This document shows, piece by piece, positions 1 to 9,604 of a DNA stretch of 64,000 bases. The position numbers and the translations under genes are program-made. This DNA is from Paenibacillus polygoni (GTDB taxonomy: Bacteria; Bacillota; Bacilli; Paenibacillales; Paenibacillaceae). Every line of letters starts with the position of its first letter. Position 1 is the stretch's first letter. Location: contig NZ_CP127162.1 in assembly GCF_030263935.1 (NCBI RefSeq), positions 2,117,501 to 2,181,500 of the forward strand. The letters run 5' to 3'. The notes under the pieces are model-generated. The model did no database searches. It was not told the DNA's origin and worked only from the letters and a program-made list of their open reading frames with translations.

Positions 1-40
1 TTCTGAAGTTTCATAATCGTGGTGGCAGTTTATATGTATA

Positions 41-502
41 CTATAAGTCGGCCTTTTTCGCTGCTGATGAACTAAGTACACGCTTAGCACCATAATATTT
101 TGAACTCCAATAACCCTTGTTAATGGGTGTAATGGCGATACCTTTAGATGAGGTAGCGGAGACAAAATTGTTATCGCTTAGGTATATTCCAACATGCGAA
201 ATGCCTTTACCGCTTGTATTAAAGAATACAAGATCGCCTTTGGTTAGAGCGGATTTCTTCACTGAAGTGCCTTTTTTGTATTGTTGTTTCGAACTATGAG
301 GTAAAGTTACACCTAATTTTTTGTATACATAACGAGTAAACCCAGAGCAATCAAACCCTGTGAGTGTAGTACCGCCGTATTTATAAGGAACACCAACTGT
401 GTTATTTACTGTGGTAGAAAGTACAGAAGCGGAAGCGTGCCCGAGTCCTGCGGTGAATAGTAATGATAGTCCTAATGCTGCTGATGCGAGTTTCTTTTTC
501 AA
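41..502 (-). CDS. Secreted NlpC/P60 peptidoglycan endopeptidase
   Basis: Cell-wall hydrolase expected to cut stem peptides of peptidoglycan outside the membrane. Residues 1-26 form a Sec signal peptide; the rest is one NlpC/P60 catalytic domain with no LysM or SH3 anchor, so the 153-residue protein is short for the family. The catalytic Cys52 is in FDCSGF and His103 in SHVGIY. By eye the third catalytic polar position (often His) seems to be Ser115, which needs an alignment. The start is TTG, set by GGAAGGAG nine bases upstream. It sits directly behind a c-di-AMP riboswitch, a common control for wall hydrolases of this family. Family call is firm; the exact bond cut is not known from sequence. 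Confidence 0.93.
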   Translation of the reverse strand: MKKKLASAALGLSLLFTAGLGHASASVLSTTVNNTVGVPYKYGGTTLTGFDCSGFTRYVYKKLGVTLPHSSKQQYKKGTSVKKSALTKGDLVFFNTSGKGISHVGIYLSDNNFVSATSSKGIAITPINKGYWSSKYYGAKRVLSSSAAKKADL

Positions 503-521
503 AATGTAATACTCCTTCCAA

Positions 522-640
522 TGCCTGCGAGGTTAGCTAAGGATTCGGTTGAAGGTACCCTATGATCACTCTGTTTCGAGATCAATTCACCCATGGTAGG
601 CGGGTCCCCCGCTTCTTAGGTGCGTAAGAATTCGGCGGTT
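522..640 (-). promoter_or_regulatory. c-di-AMP riboswitch (ydaO/yuaA class)
   Basis: Read on the minus strand the leader of the NlpC/P60 gene carries the conserved ydaO-class blocks in order: AAGCGGGGGACCCG, then GGGTGAAT, then AGGGTACC, then AGCTAACCTCGCAGGC just before the ribosome binding site. This class binds cyclic di-AMP and normally switches expression off, and peptidoglycan hydrolases are among its classic targets. No clear terminator stem lies between the aptamer and the start codon, so control may act on ribosome access; that part is inference. Confidence 0.92.
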
Positions 641-884
641 ATCGTGATTGCACCTTGTATATTCATGTTAATGATAACAATTAGTTACAACAATGATTAC
701 GAAAATGTTACTTTCTCTACAACGAATTTTAACATTGGGCGAATGAATTATCAACCTGATTTTACTAATTTCGTTATCTTTTTCTCGAATTTATTTCACC
801 TTTGTGAACATGAGTGTTGTTTATCCCTTATTAACAGAAATATTATAGATATATGAATACCGACTAATTTACGAAACAAGACGA
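641..884. other. Non-coding stretch between riboswitch and terminator
   Basis: AT-rich sequence with no convincing gene on either strand. It must hold the promoter of the riboswitch transcript (minus strand), but no clean -35/-10 pair could be picked by eye. Confidence 0.4.
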
Positions 885-930
885 GAAAAGAGGCCCAGCT
901 GCTTAAAATAATGCAGCTGGGCCTTTCGAT
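885..930. terminator. Rho-independent terminator behind the DUF11 genes
   Basis: A perfect 12-bp stem (AGGCCCAGCTGC at 891-902 pairs with 913-924) with a 10-base loop. It has an A-rich left flank and a T-run on the right, so it can work in both directions; it lies just behind the minus-strand DUF11 reading frames. Confidence 0.9.
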
Positions 931-934
931 TTTT

Positions 935-2650
935 TTATTCATCGTGCTCAGTAAAGACAATTTCATAGACATTAGATACCACTTCAAAGGAGTGTATACG
1001 GTCATTAAAGTTATAAGTGCAAAGGGCCTGGATCGTGTCGGAAAACACATATTCGTCCCGTTCCCGCGCAGGTCTAAAGAGTGGAAACACTTGCATATGA
1101 AGTGTGTAGATCAATTTGATTAATTCCCCAGGCTGAATATCTGTAATTTGCACGGTCTGCTGCTCCATCTCAAGCACGGTTAACTCGCGTTTATGATCAG
1201 ACCACTGAATAGAGCCATTTAGAATCGTAGACACACCCGGAGCAGGTAAGGGCAGAAACAAATCTGCTTTTGTATTTCCTGAATTCCGAATAGTTATCTC
1301 AAATAGAATATCGTCACCTGGCTCCACATATTTCGGTGATGTGAGAACATGAAGCAGTATGCGCGGGGCATAGAAAAAAACAGGTGTAAGAGCTAGCGTT
1401 GTCAGTCGAACCGACCTTCCATCATTGATTCGAAATGTGTAAGTCAGCCGTGAACGGTTAACCCATTCTTCAGCAGGAACAATGGAGTTAGGGATCACAG
1501 AAACTTTCGATTCAAAAGTGATATATATGCTGGAGTGTGGAATTAAAGTGCCTAAAGGAAGTCCCGTCGCTAAAGAAACCTTCGGTCGTAGAATACCGTT
1601 TACTTTTACTGTATCCGGAACCAGGTTGAGCTCTGGGGCTTGAAGTAAGTCATAGACTGCGTCTACGGGAATCTCTCCTTCATTTTGGATAAGTACTTCA
1701 TATGTGACTGTATCCTCATAGGTTACTTGAACAGGCGTTATCTTTACGGAAATTGTTAATACCGGTAACAAATACGTGATAGACACCGGGTTTGAACGAA
1801 TTGTAATTTCTTCTCCCTGATTGATATAAAGTAACGTTGCAACACTCGTAAGAGGAGTCGAAGTTGTCCTTTTCCCTATTCTCACCTGATACGATATTTG
1901 GGTCGTTGAGTTTGCAACAACAATAGGGATTGTAATACCTGCGAATGGATCAAGATCAGGGGCGAGGAGACCATCAATCACCACACTGCCGGGAAGAAAA
2001 GTCATCTCACCCGACAATAATGTGCTAGCTACGGCATTTCTGATATCTTCTCTTCCTGTATTCGTGATTTGTATAAAAAAAGTAATGATATCTCCCTCAA
2101 AAGTCTGATTCGTATTCGCATAATAGTAAATGGATAATTGAGAGGGAGATACGAATAAGGTGACAGGATTAGAGATGAGCTCTTTTGTAATGAGACGACC
2201 ATCCATCGCTTGGAACGTATAGTTTGCTGTGGCCACGTTGGTAAGAGTTAAAGAATCAGGAATGCTGCTTATAATGATCTGGAACTGAATCGTAACTTTC
2301 TCGTTGATCGGCAAGATCCCAATTTGCAGACCCTCTTGCGGATTGGCGCCTGGCACAGGAAGACCATCTTTCAAGAGGCTGTTGGGAATAAAGGAGGTGC
2401 CCTCCGGAAGTGTATCGATTAGCGTAACTTCTGCAGGGGCATTCCCAGTATTCTCTATTTCAAGCTGATACATAACGATGCTGTCGAGTGTCACTTGTTC
2501 CATAGAGGCACTTTTATTGAGTGTCAGAATAGCACCTGTTAGCGGGATAGATAGCATATTGGAATAAGACACACCTTCAAAACGGCCTGATGCAAAACGG
2601 ACAGAAGATTGATTGTTTACTACATAATTCCTTCTATCCTGCGAATTCAT
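935..2650 (-). CDS. DUF11 repeat protein, C-terminal part (split by frameshift)
   Basis: This 571-residue frame begins in the middle of an Ig-like DUF11 repeat: its first 35 residues match the end of the repeat whose start closes the upstream frame. Four more repeats follow, starting near residues 37, 165, 290 and 425, each with the D/G-x-[IV]-x-[FY] strand and an [IV]xNxG motif. There is no signal peptide. Its ATG overlaps the upstream TGA (ATGA), so translational coupling is possible, but the split repeat says it was once one protein with the upstream frame. No LPxTG motif or hydrophobic anchor is seen at the C terminus. Role unknown; long DUF11 arrays are usually surface or spore-coat structural proteins. 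Confidence 0.75.
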   Translation of the reverse strand: MNSQDRRNYVVNNQSSVRFASGRFEGVSYSNMLSIPLTGAILTLNKSASMEQVTLDSIVMYQLEIENTGNAPAEVTLIDTLPEGTSFIPNSLLKDGLPVPGANPQEGLQIGILPINEKVTIQFQIIISSIPDSLTLTNVATANYTFQAMDGRLITKELISNPVTLFVSPSQLSIYYYANTNQTFEGDIITFFIQITNTGREDIRNAVASTLLSGEMTFLPGSVVIDGLLAPDLDPFAGITIPIVVANSTTQISYQVRIGKRTTSTPLTSVATLLYINQGEEITIRSNPVSITYLLPVLTISVKITPVQVTYEDTVTYEVLIQNEGEIPVDAVYDLLQAPELNLVPDTVKVNGILRPKVSLATGLPLGTLIPHSSIYITFESKVSVIPNSIVPAEEWVNRSRLTYTFRINDGRSVRLTTLALTPVFFYAPRILLHVLTSPKYVEPGDDILFEITIRNSGNTKADLFLPLPAPGVSTILNGSIQWSDHKRELTVLEMEQQTVQITDIQPGELIKLIYTLHMQVFPLFRPARERDEYVFSDTIQALCTYNFNDRIHSFEVVSNVYEIVFTEHDE

Positions 2651-5600
2651 ATCGTAACGACCTGTACTTGGAATGTAATGGTTGAGAAAGCTCCCTCCTG
2701 AATGGTCCCAACCGTAACCCCAGTATTCGGATTGGCGTTAGGTCTAGCGTTTCCATCCACAATTACACTTCCAGATACAAATTCAGTACCGGCAGGTACG
2801 GGGTCTACCATAACGACATTCTCAACTTCTACGATTCCGTTATTGGTAATAACTACGGTATAAGTGATGGTATCGCCAACAACGGCATCTCCTGTGGAGG
2901 TCGTCTTTACAACCGTTACATTCGGTGATGAGACAGGAATCACGAGCGGGTTAGAACTGAAATTGCCGCCGAGGAATCGACCATCTGGGGGTGCGTAAGT
3001 AAATGTTCCAAATGCTTGATTGATCAGTTGTTGTAATTCTGGAAGCGTGTCAACGATGATCTGTAAAGTTACGGTGATATTGATATTCGATCCGGGAGCT
3101 ACATTACCAACAGGAATCCCTGTTTCCGGATTCACCCCGGGCTGAGGAACTCCATTGATGAGTACACTATTTGGAACCAAAACGGCTCCATCAGGTAAGT
3201 CATCCGTTAAAGTTACAATTCCCGGTAAATTGCCTGTGTTCGTCAAATTTAAGAAATAGGTTACGGTATCGCCTACGGTCACGTTTGAGGAGTTGGCTGT
3301 TTTGAGTAATTGAAAAATAGGCTGGTAGATCGGAATGCTCACTGTGTTGGAATAGGAAGCACCTGTAAAAGCACCTGAGGTAAAACTGACGGATGAACGG
3401 TTTTGAATGGTGTAAGGAGCACTTGGCAGCGTATTCACTCTCACGTCAAAAGTTACGGTCACTGCATTCCCTGGTGCAATCGTGCCTAGATTAATCCCGC
3501 CCGCTGGGTTTGCGTCTATTCGGGAATTTCCATCAACGGTAACACTTCCGGGTACAAAAGTACTTTCAGCTGCTAAAATATCGGACAATACAGCATTATT
3601 CACATTCGCAATTCCGTTATTCGTAACAATGACACGATACGTATAGGTGTCACCAACGACTGCGGTTGCTACAGAGGCTGATTTCACGAGTGTAATATTT
3701 GGGGAGGAAACAGGTATTTGCAATAAATTACTGGCAAAAGAACCATTCAGTGTTCTACCATCAGGCAACGTATAAGTGAAGGTTGAAGTCGCTTGATTAC
3801 TTAATTGTTGACTGACCGGTAACGTATTAATGACGACGGAGAACAAAACGGTGGCTGTAGATGATATAACACCGACGGACATACCTGTTGCAGGATTTGC
3901 TCCGGGAACTGGAGCGCCATTCACAATGACACTGTTCGGAATAAGTGTTGTACCTTCAGGAATGAGATCGGTTAGAACGACACTGCCGCCATAATTACCT
4001 GTATTCGTATACGTAATCGAATAAACTACGGTATCTCCGACCGTTGCATTGATGGTATTTGCTGTTTTAACGGCTGACAAAATAGGGCTGTATACCGGCG
4101 TGCTCACGGTATTTGAGAATGTACTGCCTGAAAATGTACCCGAAGTAAAGGTTACGATTGCGCGATTTTCAATTTGCGACAAAGAGGTCGTAGGTATTGA
4201 GTTGATACGATATTGAAAAGTAACGTTGACCGTAGACCCTGGAGTTATACTTCCGATCGTCACTCCTGTAGAAGGATTGGCGGTGGGGCGCTGGGTTCCG
4301 TCTATATATACACTGCCGCTGACAAAGGAGGTTGCTGCGGGAAGCGCATCGGTAATGATCACATTATTCACGGTCTCGATTCCACTGTTTCCAATGGTTA
4401 CGGTATACGTATTGACGTCCCCAACAGTAAGTGCCGTTAATGAAGATATTTTAACTGCTGTCACATTAGGAGCAGAAACAGTAACTATAGACACGTTAGA
4501 AGACATATTTCCGCCGAGCGTTCTACCTGATGGCAATGTATAAGAGTAACTGACAAAGGATTGATTACTCAAGAACTGCGGACTCGGAAGCGTATCGATT
4601 ACGACAGAAAAGGTAATTGTACTGGAGGTCCCTGGGGTAATACTACTCGATACAATGCCTAGAGAAGGGTCGGATCCAGGTGATGGAAGTCCGTTGATTA
4701 ATACACTGTTTGGAACAAAAGAGGTGCCAGCAGGGATCGTATCTGTTAGATTGATGCTTGCACCAAAATTACCTGTGTTACTTACCGTAATACTGTAAGT
4801 GAGTGTATCGCCAACGGTAGCATTGATTTTGCTTGCAGATTTGACAGCTGCAATAACGGGGTTATATACGGGAATGATCGGTGCATTAGAGAAGGTTGTA
4901 CCTGCAAACACCCCAGATGTAAAACTTACGGATGCGGAACTACTGATTTCAGGTGGAGTTGGTACGGAATCAACCCTTACATTATATGTGACTGAAGCAG
5001 AAGCTGAGGCTGCAATTCCGCCTAAACTAATCCCACCCGTTGGATTAGCAGTTGGATTCGGACCGCCATTAATTGTGACGCTACCAGGAATGAATGACGT
5101 CCCTGTTATTGGATCTGATAAAAGCACATTTTGCACATCTTCAATACCAAGATTAGTAACCGTTACGGTAAACGTGATAATATCACCTACGGAAACATCA
5201 GCAAGTGAGCTTGTTTTGGTAACAAGTACATTTGGTGAGGATACAGGGAAACTAACTGTGTTAGATAAAGCGGTTCCTGTTAATGTCCGATTATCAGGAG
5301 TGGTAAACGTAAAAGTAGAAGAAGCTTGATTCGTAATGAACTGTGGTGATGGAAGCGATGTAATCGTAACGGAAAAAGAGAGGACTGAAGTTGCACCGGC
5401 TGAAATTATTTCTGTACTGACTCCATCAATGATGGAAACGCCAGGTATGGAAATTCCATTAACAAGAACACTGTTTGGAGTAAAGGTAGTTCCTGCAGGG
5501 ATGGTATCTGAAACGATAAGTGCAGCGGGTAGATTTCCAGAGTTTGCAGCCGTTATTGTATATACCACAGTATCGCCTACGGTTGCATTGTTTGTATCCG

Positions 5601-8600
5601 CTGTTTTGGTGAGTGAAATTTGCGGTTGAGTGATTGGAATCTGTGTTTGATTTGATGTTGATGTGCCTGAAAAAACACCTGATGTAAAACTAACCGTTGA
5701 TTGGTTATTAATCTGTGAAGGTACAGCCATGGTTACATTCACCTCAAATGTAACGACAGCACTTGCCCCGGGGGCTAGACTGCCGATTGGAATGCCGGTT
5801 AGAGGCGATCGATTTGGAGCAAGGACTCCACCGATCACCACACTCCCGGGTACAAAAGAAACGTTCTCCGGTAATCCATCGCTGACAATGACATTGGTGA
5901 TCGAAGAGGGACCACGATTAGTAATCGTGGTGGTGTAGGTAACTCTATCACCTACTACAGCCAAAGCGGTAGAAGTGGTTGTGACCACAGATACATTTGG
6001 AGCAGATACCTGAATTACAACACTGTTAGATGTAGTACTTCCAGACAGTACACGGCCAGAAGGAGTTTGATAATAGAACAAAGCAGTTGCCTGATTCAGG
6101 ATCTTCTGCGAGGCAGGCAGTGAATTTATCGTTACGAGGAAAGTAACAACGGTCATTCCACCTGCAGGTACATCCGAAATCAAAAAACCACTCACTGGGT
6201 TGGCGCCTGGAGCAGGCACACCTCCAATTACCACACTATTGGTCACAAAGCTGACTTCAGGAGGTAATACATCACTCAATGTTAGAGAGCTAACTGTATT
6301 ACCCGAATTGCTGATTTGAATCGTATAAGTCAGTGTGTCTCCAGCTGTAGCCAGTGTTGTATTCGTACTTTTCACAAGGGAAATCACAGCGTTATAGACA
6401 GGAATCGTCACTGTATTTGATGTGGAGGAACCCGTGAATGATCCGCTTGTAAATGCAGCAGTAGCTTGATTTGCAATCGCTCCAGAAGCAGGTAAAGAAA
6501 TGACTTTTAGCTGATAAGTTACCAAGGCAGAGGATTGAGCACCAAGTGGACCAACCGCAATCCCGCTAGAGGGTACCGCGGTACTTGCAGCAACTCCATT
6601 AATACGAACTGAACCGTTTACAAAGGAGGTGCCTTCGGGCGTGAGATCAGCTAAAATAATGGAGCTGACGGTTCCAGTTCCAGTGTTACTTACTGTAATA
6701 CTGTAAGTGATGATATCATCTATCGCTGCTTCAGTCGTATTTGCTATTTTAACCAAGCTAATATTGGGGGCTGACACAGGAATGGATACGGTATTAGAAG
6801 TAAGAGCACCACTTTGTGTGCGGCCGCTAGGTAATGTATATGTGTAATTGATCGCTGCTGTATTCGTGATGGTTTGCGGCGTTGGCAGAGAAATGACCTC
6901 AAGCTGGAAAGTGACCGTGCTTGTGACATTCACACCAAGCGTGCCAACGGAGAATCCAAGTGCAGGATTTGCTGTAGGAATTGGCACCCCATTTAGCGCC
7001 ACACTTCCTATAACAAAGTTTGTTCCAGGCGGTATGTTGTCTGTAATTTGAACTTGGGCTCCTATGTTTCCTGTATTCGTAAGCTGTAGTGTAACTTCAA
7101 GTAGATTACCAATGGCAGTACTTGTAGCGTTAAAGCTTTTTAAGGCGGAAATATTAGGCGCGTATATAGGCGTAGAAACAATATTAGATACAACGTTTCC
7201 TGTAAAACTGCCTGAACCATATGAGATACTCGATTGATTCGAAATCTGACTAGTCAAAGGGACTGAAGTTACAAGCGCTTGAAAAGATACAGAAGTTGTT
7301 CTCCCGCTCTGCAAGCTTCCTATGGAAATACTATTGGCGGGATTTGCATTAGGTCGAATAACACCATCCACAGTAAAACTTCCCGCAATAAAGTTTGTGC
7401 CTGCGGGGCTGGCATCTGTGAAAACGATATTTTGTAGAGTGGTCAGACCATTGTTTGTAATAACGGAAGTATATGTGATCGTTTCTCCTACGGATGTATC
7501 TGTTACATTTGCTGTTTTTATAACGCTCACATTCGGCGTGGTTACTGGGATCGATAAGGTGTTTGATACGGCAGACCCACTGATTGTTCTTCCATCAGGT
7601 GGCTGAAACGTATAAGAAATACTTCCTTGATTAACTAGAGTGGGCGGTGCAGGGAGTGAGTTAACAAGAACTTGAAAAGTAACGTTTGTTGTACTGCCGA
7701 GAGCTAGAGTACCTATATTCACACCAGTAGCAGGATTTGTTCCGGAAATCACTGTTCCATTCACTCGAAAGCTGCCAGGGACAAATGTTGTACCCGCAGG
7801 AATGACATCGCGATAATTTACAGCGGCTCCTATATTTCCCGTATTAGCTATGGTTGCCGTATAAGTCACCGTATCTCCTACCGTGGCATTTGTTGTGTCT
7901 GCTGACTTAACTATAGTGAATAGTGGATCATAAACAGGTATCGATAGGTTATTGGAGGGGATGACACCTGATATTGTCGCGCCTCCGGCAACACTCTGGA
8001 AAGTAAATGCAGTATTAGCGGAACTAGAGATGGTCTGGTTGGTTGGAATAGAGCTGACTGTGGCTCTGTATGTAATGGTTACTGAACTGCCTAAGTTCAA
8101 CGTTCCGATGGGTACACCGCTAAGTATATCGTAGGTTGGTCTTGATGTTCCTCCAACAACCACACTTCCAGGTACGAAGGTAACGCCAGAAGGTAGGACA
8201 TCCGTTAATACGACACTCGCAGCATTAGCCGTTCCGGTATTGGATACAACAACGGTGTAGGTATAGGTGTCTCCTAAGATTAACCCTGTTGCAGAAGCAC
8301 TTTTGACGACATTAATAGAAGGGGAATTGATATTGATCTGAATGGCATTCGCGTTAATAATGTACACATCACCGGAAGTGGTGAGGTTCAGTACTGCAGA
8401 AGACTGATTATTGATTAGTCTTGCCGAAATATCAACATTTGTAATATCCCAGCCCTGTCTGCCGCCTATGATATTCGTTCCAGGTGCACCATTTGTTTGA
8501 TTTAATGTTCCGAATGTCCCTGTTGTATTAATAAGTCCAGCATCATTATTAATTTGGGATGCGAAGAAATTATTAGCAAAGTTATTTGGACCTGATAGAG

Positions 8601-9408
8601 AAACAAGTGTAGCAGAAGTCGGACCAAACTGGGCAGAGTCTCCCGTTCGGTTGGCATCTCCTTCCTGTGCACTGAATAAAGCGCGACCGCCAAGTGGTCC
8701 TGAAGTTGGAGTTGCAAATCCAGTTATCGTTGTAGCATTGGATGCACTTACTAGAATGCCGCCTGCTCTTAGCGACATGTTCCGGAATGGGAGTGAGGAG
8801 TTGTTATATATGACGGCTAGGGTCCAGCCTGCATGGTTAGCTGTACTGTCTCCGGTGATAATGATCGTTCCTACCACACTTCCCGTAGTATATGTCCCGG
8901 CACCCGCTTGCTGTACAAGCGGCGTTACATTGGCAGATCTAACATAGGCCTGCGCACCATTTCCGAGATCAAATGCATTGTATGTGGTGGGATCCGGAAT
9001 AACGCTGTTTGTTCCCGCTGGTGTAATAAAAGTCACCGGGTTATTAATTGCGCTGGACAAATTAACCGAACCATTAATATAAGAACCGCCCCAGATGAGT
9101 TCCGCATAGAGAACCGTACTTCCCGTTGGCATCACTAGATTGGCAGAAGAGCTATTGTTTACATAATTATTCGTGGTTCCCAGGGGGAAAGTCCCAAATC
9201 TTGAAGTTGTGTTTGTCGTTATAAAAGCACCGATGCTGTCTAAATCTCCTGGAACACCTTGGACAGCAGATCGGCTTAAGCCTAGTGTATTCCCTGTAAA
9301 TGTGATCCCGCCGGTAGCGTTAAAGGTTGCCCTTAGAACCAGAGGAATGAGAGACACCCCCTTAGAGTAGAAATATAAGGTTATGATATGAAATAGAATC
9401 CATTTCAT
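2647..9408 (-). CDS. Giant DUF11 (Ig-like) repeat surface protein, N-terminal part
   Basis: About 2250 residues. A short hydrophobic start is followed by an N-terminal domain of roughly 350 residues rich in Asn, Thr and Ser, then 15 tandem DUF11 repeats of about 130 residues. Each repeat opens with a [VI]xK[ST]A-like strand, a VGDTVTYT-like strand and [NS]xGN, and holds a FVPGSVxVxG-like segment. The last repeat is cut off at VQVVTI and continues in the next frame. The ATG chosen (9408) has GAAAGG four bases upstream; an in-frame TTG at 9420 has no visible ribosome site. No sortase motif is visible. Probably a very long extracellular adhesin or spore-surface fibre; this is inference from repeat architecture only. 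Confidence 0.8.
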   Translation of the reverse strand: MKWILFHIITLYFYSKGVSLIPLVLRATFNATGGITFTGNTLGLSRSAVQGVPGDLDSIGAFITTNTTSRFGTFPLGTTNNYVNNSSSANLVMPTGSTVLYAELIWGGSYINGSVNLSSAINNPVTFITPAGTNSVIPDPTTYNAFDLGNGAQAYVRSANVTPLVQQAGAGTYTTGSVVGTIIITGDSTANHAGWTLAVIYNNSSLPFRNMSLRAGGILVSASNATTITGFATPTSGPLGGRALFSAQEGDANRTGDSAQFGPTSATLVSLSGPNNFANNFFASQINNDAGLINTTGTFGTLNQTNGAPGTNIIGGRQGWDITNVDISARLINNQSSAVLNLTTSGDVYIINANAIQININSPSINVVKSASATGLILGDTYTYTVVVSNTGTANAASVVLTDVLPSGVTFVPGSVVVGGTSRPTYDILSGVPIGTLNLGSSVTITYRATVSSIPTNQTISSSANTAFTFQSVAGGATISGVIPSNNLSIPVYDPLFTIVKSADTTNATVGDTVTYTATIANTGNIGAAVNYRDVIPAGTTFVPGSFRVNGTVISGTNPATGVNIGTLALGSTTNVTFQVLVNSLPAPPTLVNQGSISYTFQPPDGRTISGSAVSNTLSIPVTTPNVSVIKTANVTDTSVGETITYTSVITNNGLTTLQNIVFTDASPAGTNFIAGSFTVDGVIRPNANPANSISIGSLQSGRTTSVSFQALVTSVPLTSQISNQSSISYGSGSFTGNVVSNIVSTPIYAPNISALKSFNATSTAIGNLLEVTLQLTNTGNIGAQVQITDNIPPGTNFVIGSVALNGVPIPTANPALGFSVGTLGVNVTSTVTFQLEVISLPTPQTITNTAAINYTYTLPSGRTQSGALTSNTVSIPVSAPNISLVKIANTTEAAIDDIITYSITVSNTGTGTVSSIILADLTPEGTSFVNGSVRINGVAASTAVPSSGIAVGPLGAQSSALVTYQLKVISLPASGAIANQATAAFTSGSFTGSSTSNTVTIPVYNAVISLVKSTNTTLATAGDTLTYTIQISNSGNTVSSLTLSDVLPPEVSFVTNSVVIGGVPAPGANPVSGFLISDVPAGGMTVVTFLVTINSLPASQKILNQATALFYYQTPSGRVLSGSTTSNSVVIQVSAPNVSVVTTTSTALAVVGDRVTYTTTITNRGPSSITNVIVSDGLPENVSFVPGSVVIGGVLAPNRSPLTGIPIGSLAPGASAVVTFEVNVTMAVPSQINNQSTVSFTSGVFSGTSTSNQTQIPITQPQISLTKTADTNNATVGDTVVYTITAANSGNLPAALIVSDTIPAGTTFTPNSVLVNGISIPGVSIIDGVSTEIISAGATSVLSFSVTITSLPSPQFITNQASSTFTFTTPDNRTLTGTALSNTVSFPVSSPNVLVTKTSSLADVSVGDIITFTVTVTNLGIEDVQNVLLSDPITGTSFIPGSVTINGGPNPTANPTGGISLGGIAASASASVTYNVRVDSVPTPPEISSSASVSFTSGVFAGTTFSNAPIIPVYNPVIAAVKSASKINATVGDTLTYSITVSNTGNFGASINLTDTIPAGTSFVPNSVLINGLPSPGSDPSLGIVSSSITPGTSSTITFSVVIDTLPSPQFLSNQSFVSYSYTLPSGRTLGGNMSSNVSIVTVSAPNVTAVKISSLTALTVGDVNTYTVTIGNSGIETVNNVIITDALPAATSFVSGSVYIDGTQRPTANPSTGVTIGSITPGSTVNVTFQYRINSIPTTSLSQIENRAIVTFTSGTFSGSTFSNTVSTPVYSPILSAVKTANTINATVGDTVVYSITYTNTGNYGGSVVLTDLIPEGTTLIPNSVIVNGAPVPGANPATGMSVGVISSTATVLFSVVINTLPVSQQLSNQATSTFTYTLPDGRTLNGSFASNLLQIPVSSPNITLVKSASVATAVVGDTYTYRVIVTNNGIANVNNAVLSDILAAESTFVPGSVTVDGNSRIDANPAGGINLGTIAPGNAVTVTFDVRVNTLPSAPYTIQNRSSVSFTSGAFTGASYSNTVSIPIYQPIFQLLKTANSSNVTVGDTVTYFLNLTNTGNLPGIVTLTDDLPDGAVLVPNSVLINGVPQPGVNPETGIPVGNVAPGSNINITVTLQIIVDTLPELQQLINQAFGTFTYAPPDGRFLGGNFSSNPLVIPVSSPNVTVVKTTSTGDAVVGDTITYTVVITNNGIVEVENVVMVDPVPAGTEFVSGSVIVDGNARPNANPNTGVTVGTIQEGAFSTITFQVQVVTI

Positions 9409-9500
9409 AATACCTTTCAATAACGAAAAAAATGCTGTTAAACCTAAGGTATGTTAGGTATACAAAAATATTGTCAGTTTTATACCAGTGTTATCCAGTT

Positions 9501-9530
9501 TTGAATTTTAACCTTTACTTCATGTACAAT
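9501..9530 (+). promoter_or_regulatory. Sigma-A-like promoter for relP
   Basis: TTGAAT and TACAAT separated by 18 bases, about 75 bases before the relP start, in the divergent gap facing the DUF11 gene. Confidence 0.55.
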
Positions 9531-9604
9531 GGATAGAGTTCGAAGATTTAGGAGCCATATGATTAGGTATAATCGCTTAAGAGTAAGGAAGGATGAGTTA
9601 GCTT

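Noticed and set aside
2640..2660. Programmed ribosomal frameshifting at the DUF11 split
   Set aside because: There is no slippery heptamer and no clear stimulatory structure; decay, error or coupling are simpler.
4213..5938. Several plus-strand open frames of 75-176 codons opposite the DUF11 gene
   Set aside because: They are mirror images of the repeat coding on the other strand, have no ribosome sites and recur with the repeat period.
2647..9408. Regular repeats that might suggest a CRISPR array or satellite
   Set aside because: The period is about 390 bp, the repeats are divergent coding sequence, and there are no short identical repeats with unique spacers.
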